Assembly: GCF_001613145.1 (NCBI RefSeq)
Contig: NZ_BDBU01000042.1
Coordinates: 62,001-126,000 of the forward strand
Direction of reading: 5' to 3'
Source: Nocardia jejuensis NBRC 103114
GTDB taxonomy: Bacteria; Actinomycetota; Actinomycetes; Mycobacteriales; Mycobacteriaceae
Length of the DNA: 64,000 nucleotides
Part shown: positions 63,959 through 64,000 of the stretch, piece after piece
Position numbering within the stretch: the stretch's first letter is position 1
Layout: every line of letters begins with the position of its first letter
Notes under the pieces: generated by a model
Databases searched by the model: none
Seen by the model: the letters and a program-made list of their open reading frames with translations, nothing else
Told to the model about the DNA's origin: nothing
Program-made: the position numbers and the translations under genes

Positions 63959-64000
63959 AGTACCACCCGTGGCATGCCCGGGAGGGCTAACGCGCCGAAG

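Overview
The window is high-GC actinobacterial DNA, most likely from Nocardia or a close relative in the Mycobacteriales. The evidence is the mycobacterial-type order rpoB-rpoC ... rpsL-rpsG-fusA-tuf ... mftF on one strand, a KshB steroid 9-alpha-hydroxylase reductase, KstR-type operators, an FprB-type ferredoxin/reductase fusion, DUF3558 lipoproteins and a secreted LIP-family lipase. I saw no rRNA, tRNA, CRISPR array, insertion sequence or phage gene.

Layout, left to right. 1-6819 (minus): the first 2273 residues of a large non-ribosomal peptide synthetase, cut by the window edge (C-A-T-C-A-T-C...), whose first A domain reads as serine-specific. 7305-8654: GAF plus winged-helix regulator. 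8898-10298: mycofactocin glycosyltransferase mftF without the other mft genes. 10494-12225: TetR regulator and kshB, with a perfect KstR-type palindrome between them. 12275-21701: cell-wall hydrolase, AlkD-like repair protein, a repeat protein, lipase, TetR/SPW pair, ferredoxin reductase, DUF1330, glutamate racemase-like and nitrilase-like genes. 21797-26244: the str operon rpsL-rpsG-fusA-tuf (minus), with a promoter visible near 26550. 26598-29817: two overlapping DUF3558 lipoprotein genes, then hppD with a divergent Lrp/AsnC regulator.

29922-36223 (minus) is the most system-like accessory block: an amidohydrolase of the 8-oxoguanine deaminase/TrzA type, then an ABC importer (ATPase, permease, binding protein), a 2-oxoglutarate/Fe(II) oxygenase of the isopenicillin N synthase type and a FadR-type GntR regulator. 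It looks like an uptake and catabolic unit for a nitrogen heterocycle; the substrate is not known.

36415-55841 holds mostly single genes and short operons: AlkZ-like protein, quinone reductase, a membrane Ser/Thr kinase, acyl-ACP thioesterase, fprB, sixA, MerR regulator, ribA, an ahpD-like/GNAT/pirin operon, XRE regulator with divergent aldo-keto reductase, DUF4442 thioesterase, mqo, CGNR regulator with divergent EamA exporter, and two secreted proteins. 56178-63762: rpoC and rpoB (minus), with the rpoB promoter near 63940.

A recurring theme is a shared operator matching TnnAACnnGTTnnA (the KstR motif) at four separate loci: kshB, the 17888 ferredoxin reductase, fprB and the DUF4442 thioesterase. 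Three of the four encode redox partners for oxygenases, so the window seems to hold dispersed electron-transfer members of a steroid-degradation regulon. Several genes appear to have leaderless transcripts (a TAnnnT box 6-8 bases before the start codon). Short tandem duplications are frequent, the most striking being four 20-bp repeats at 40621-40700.
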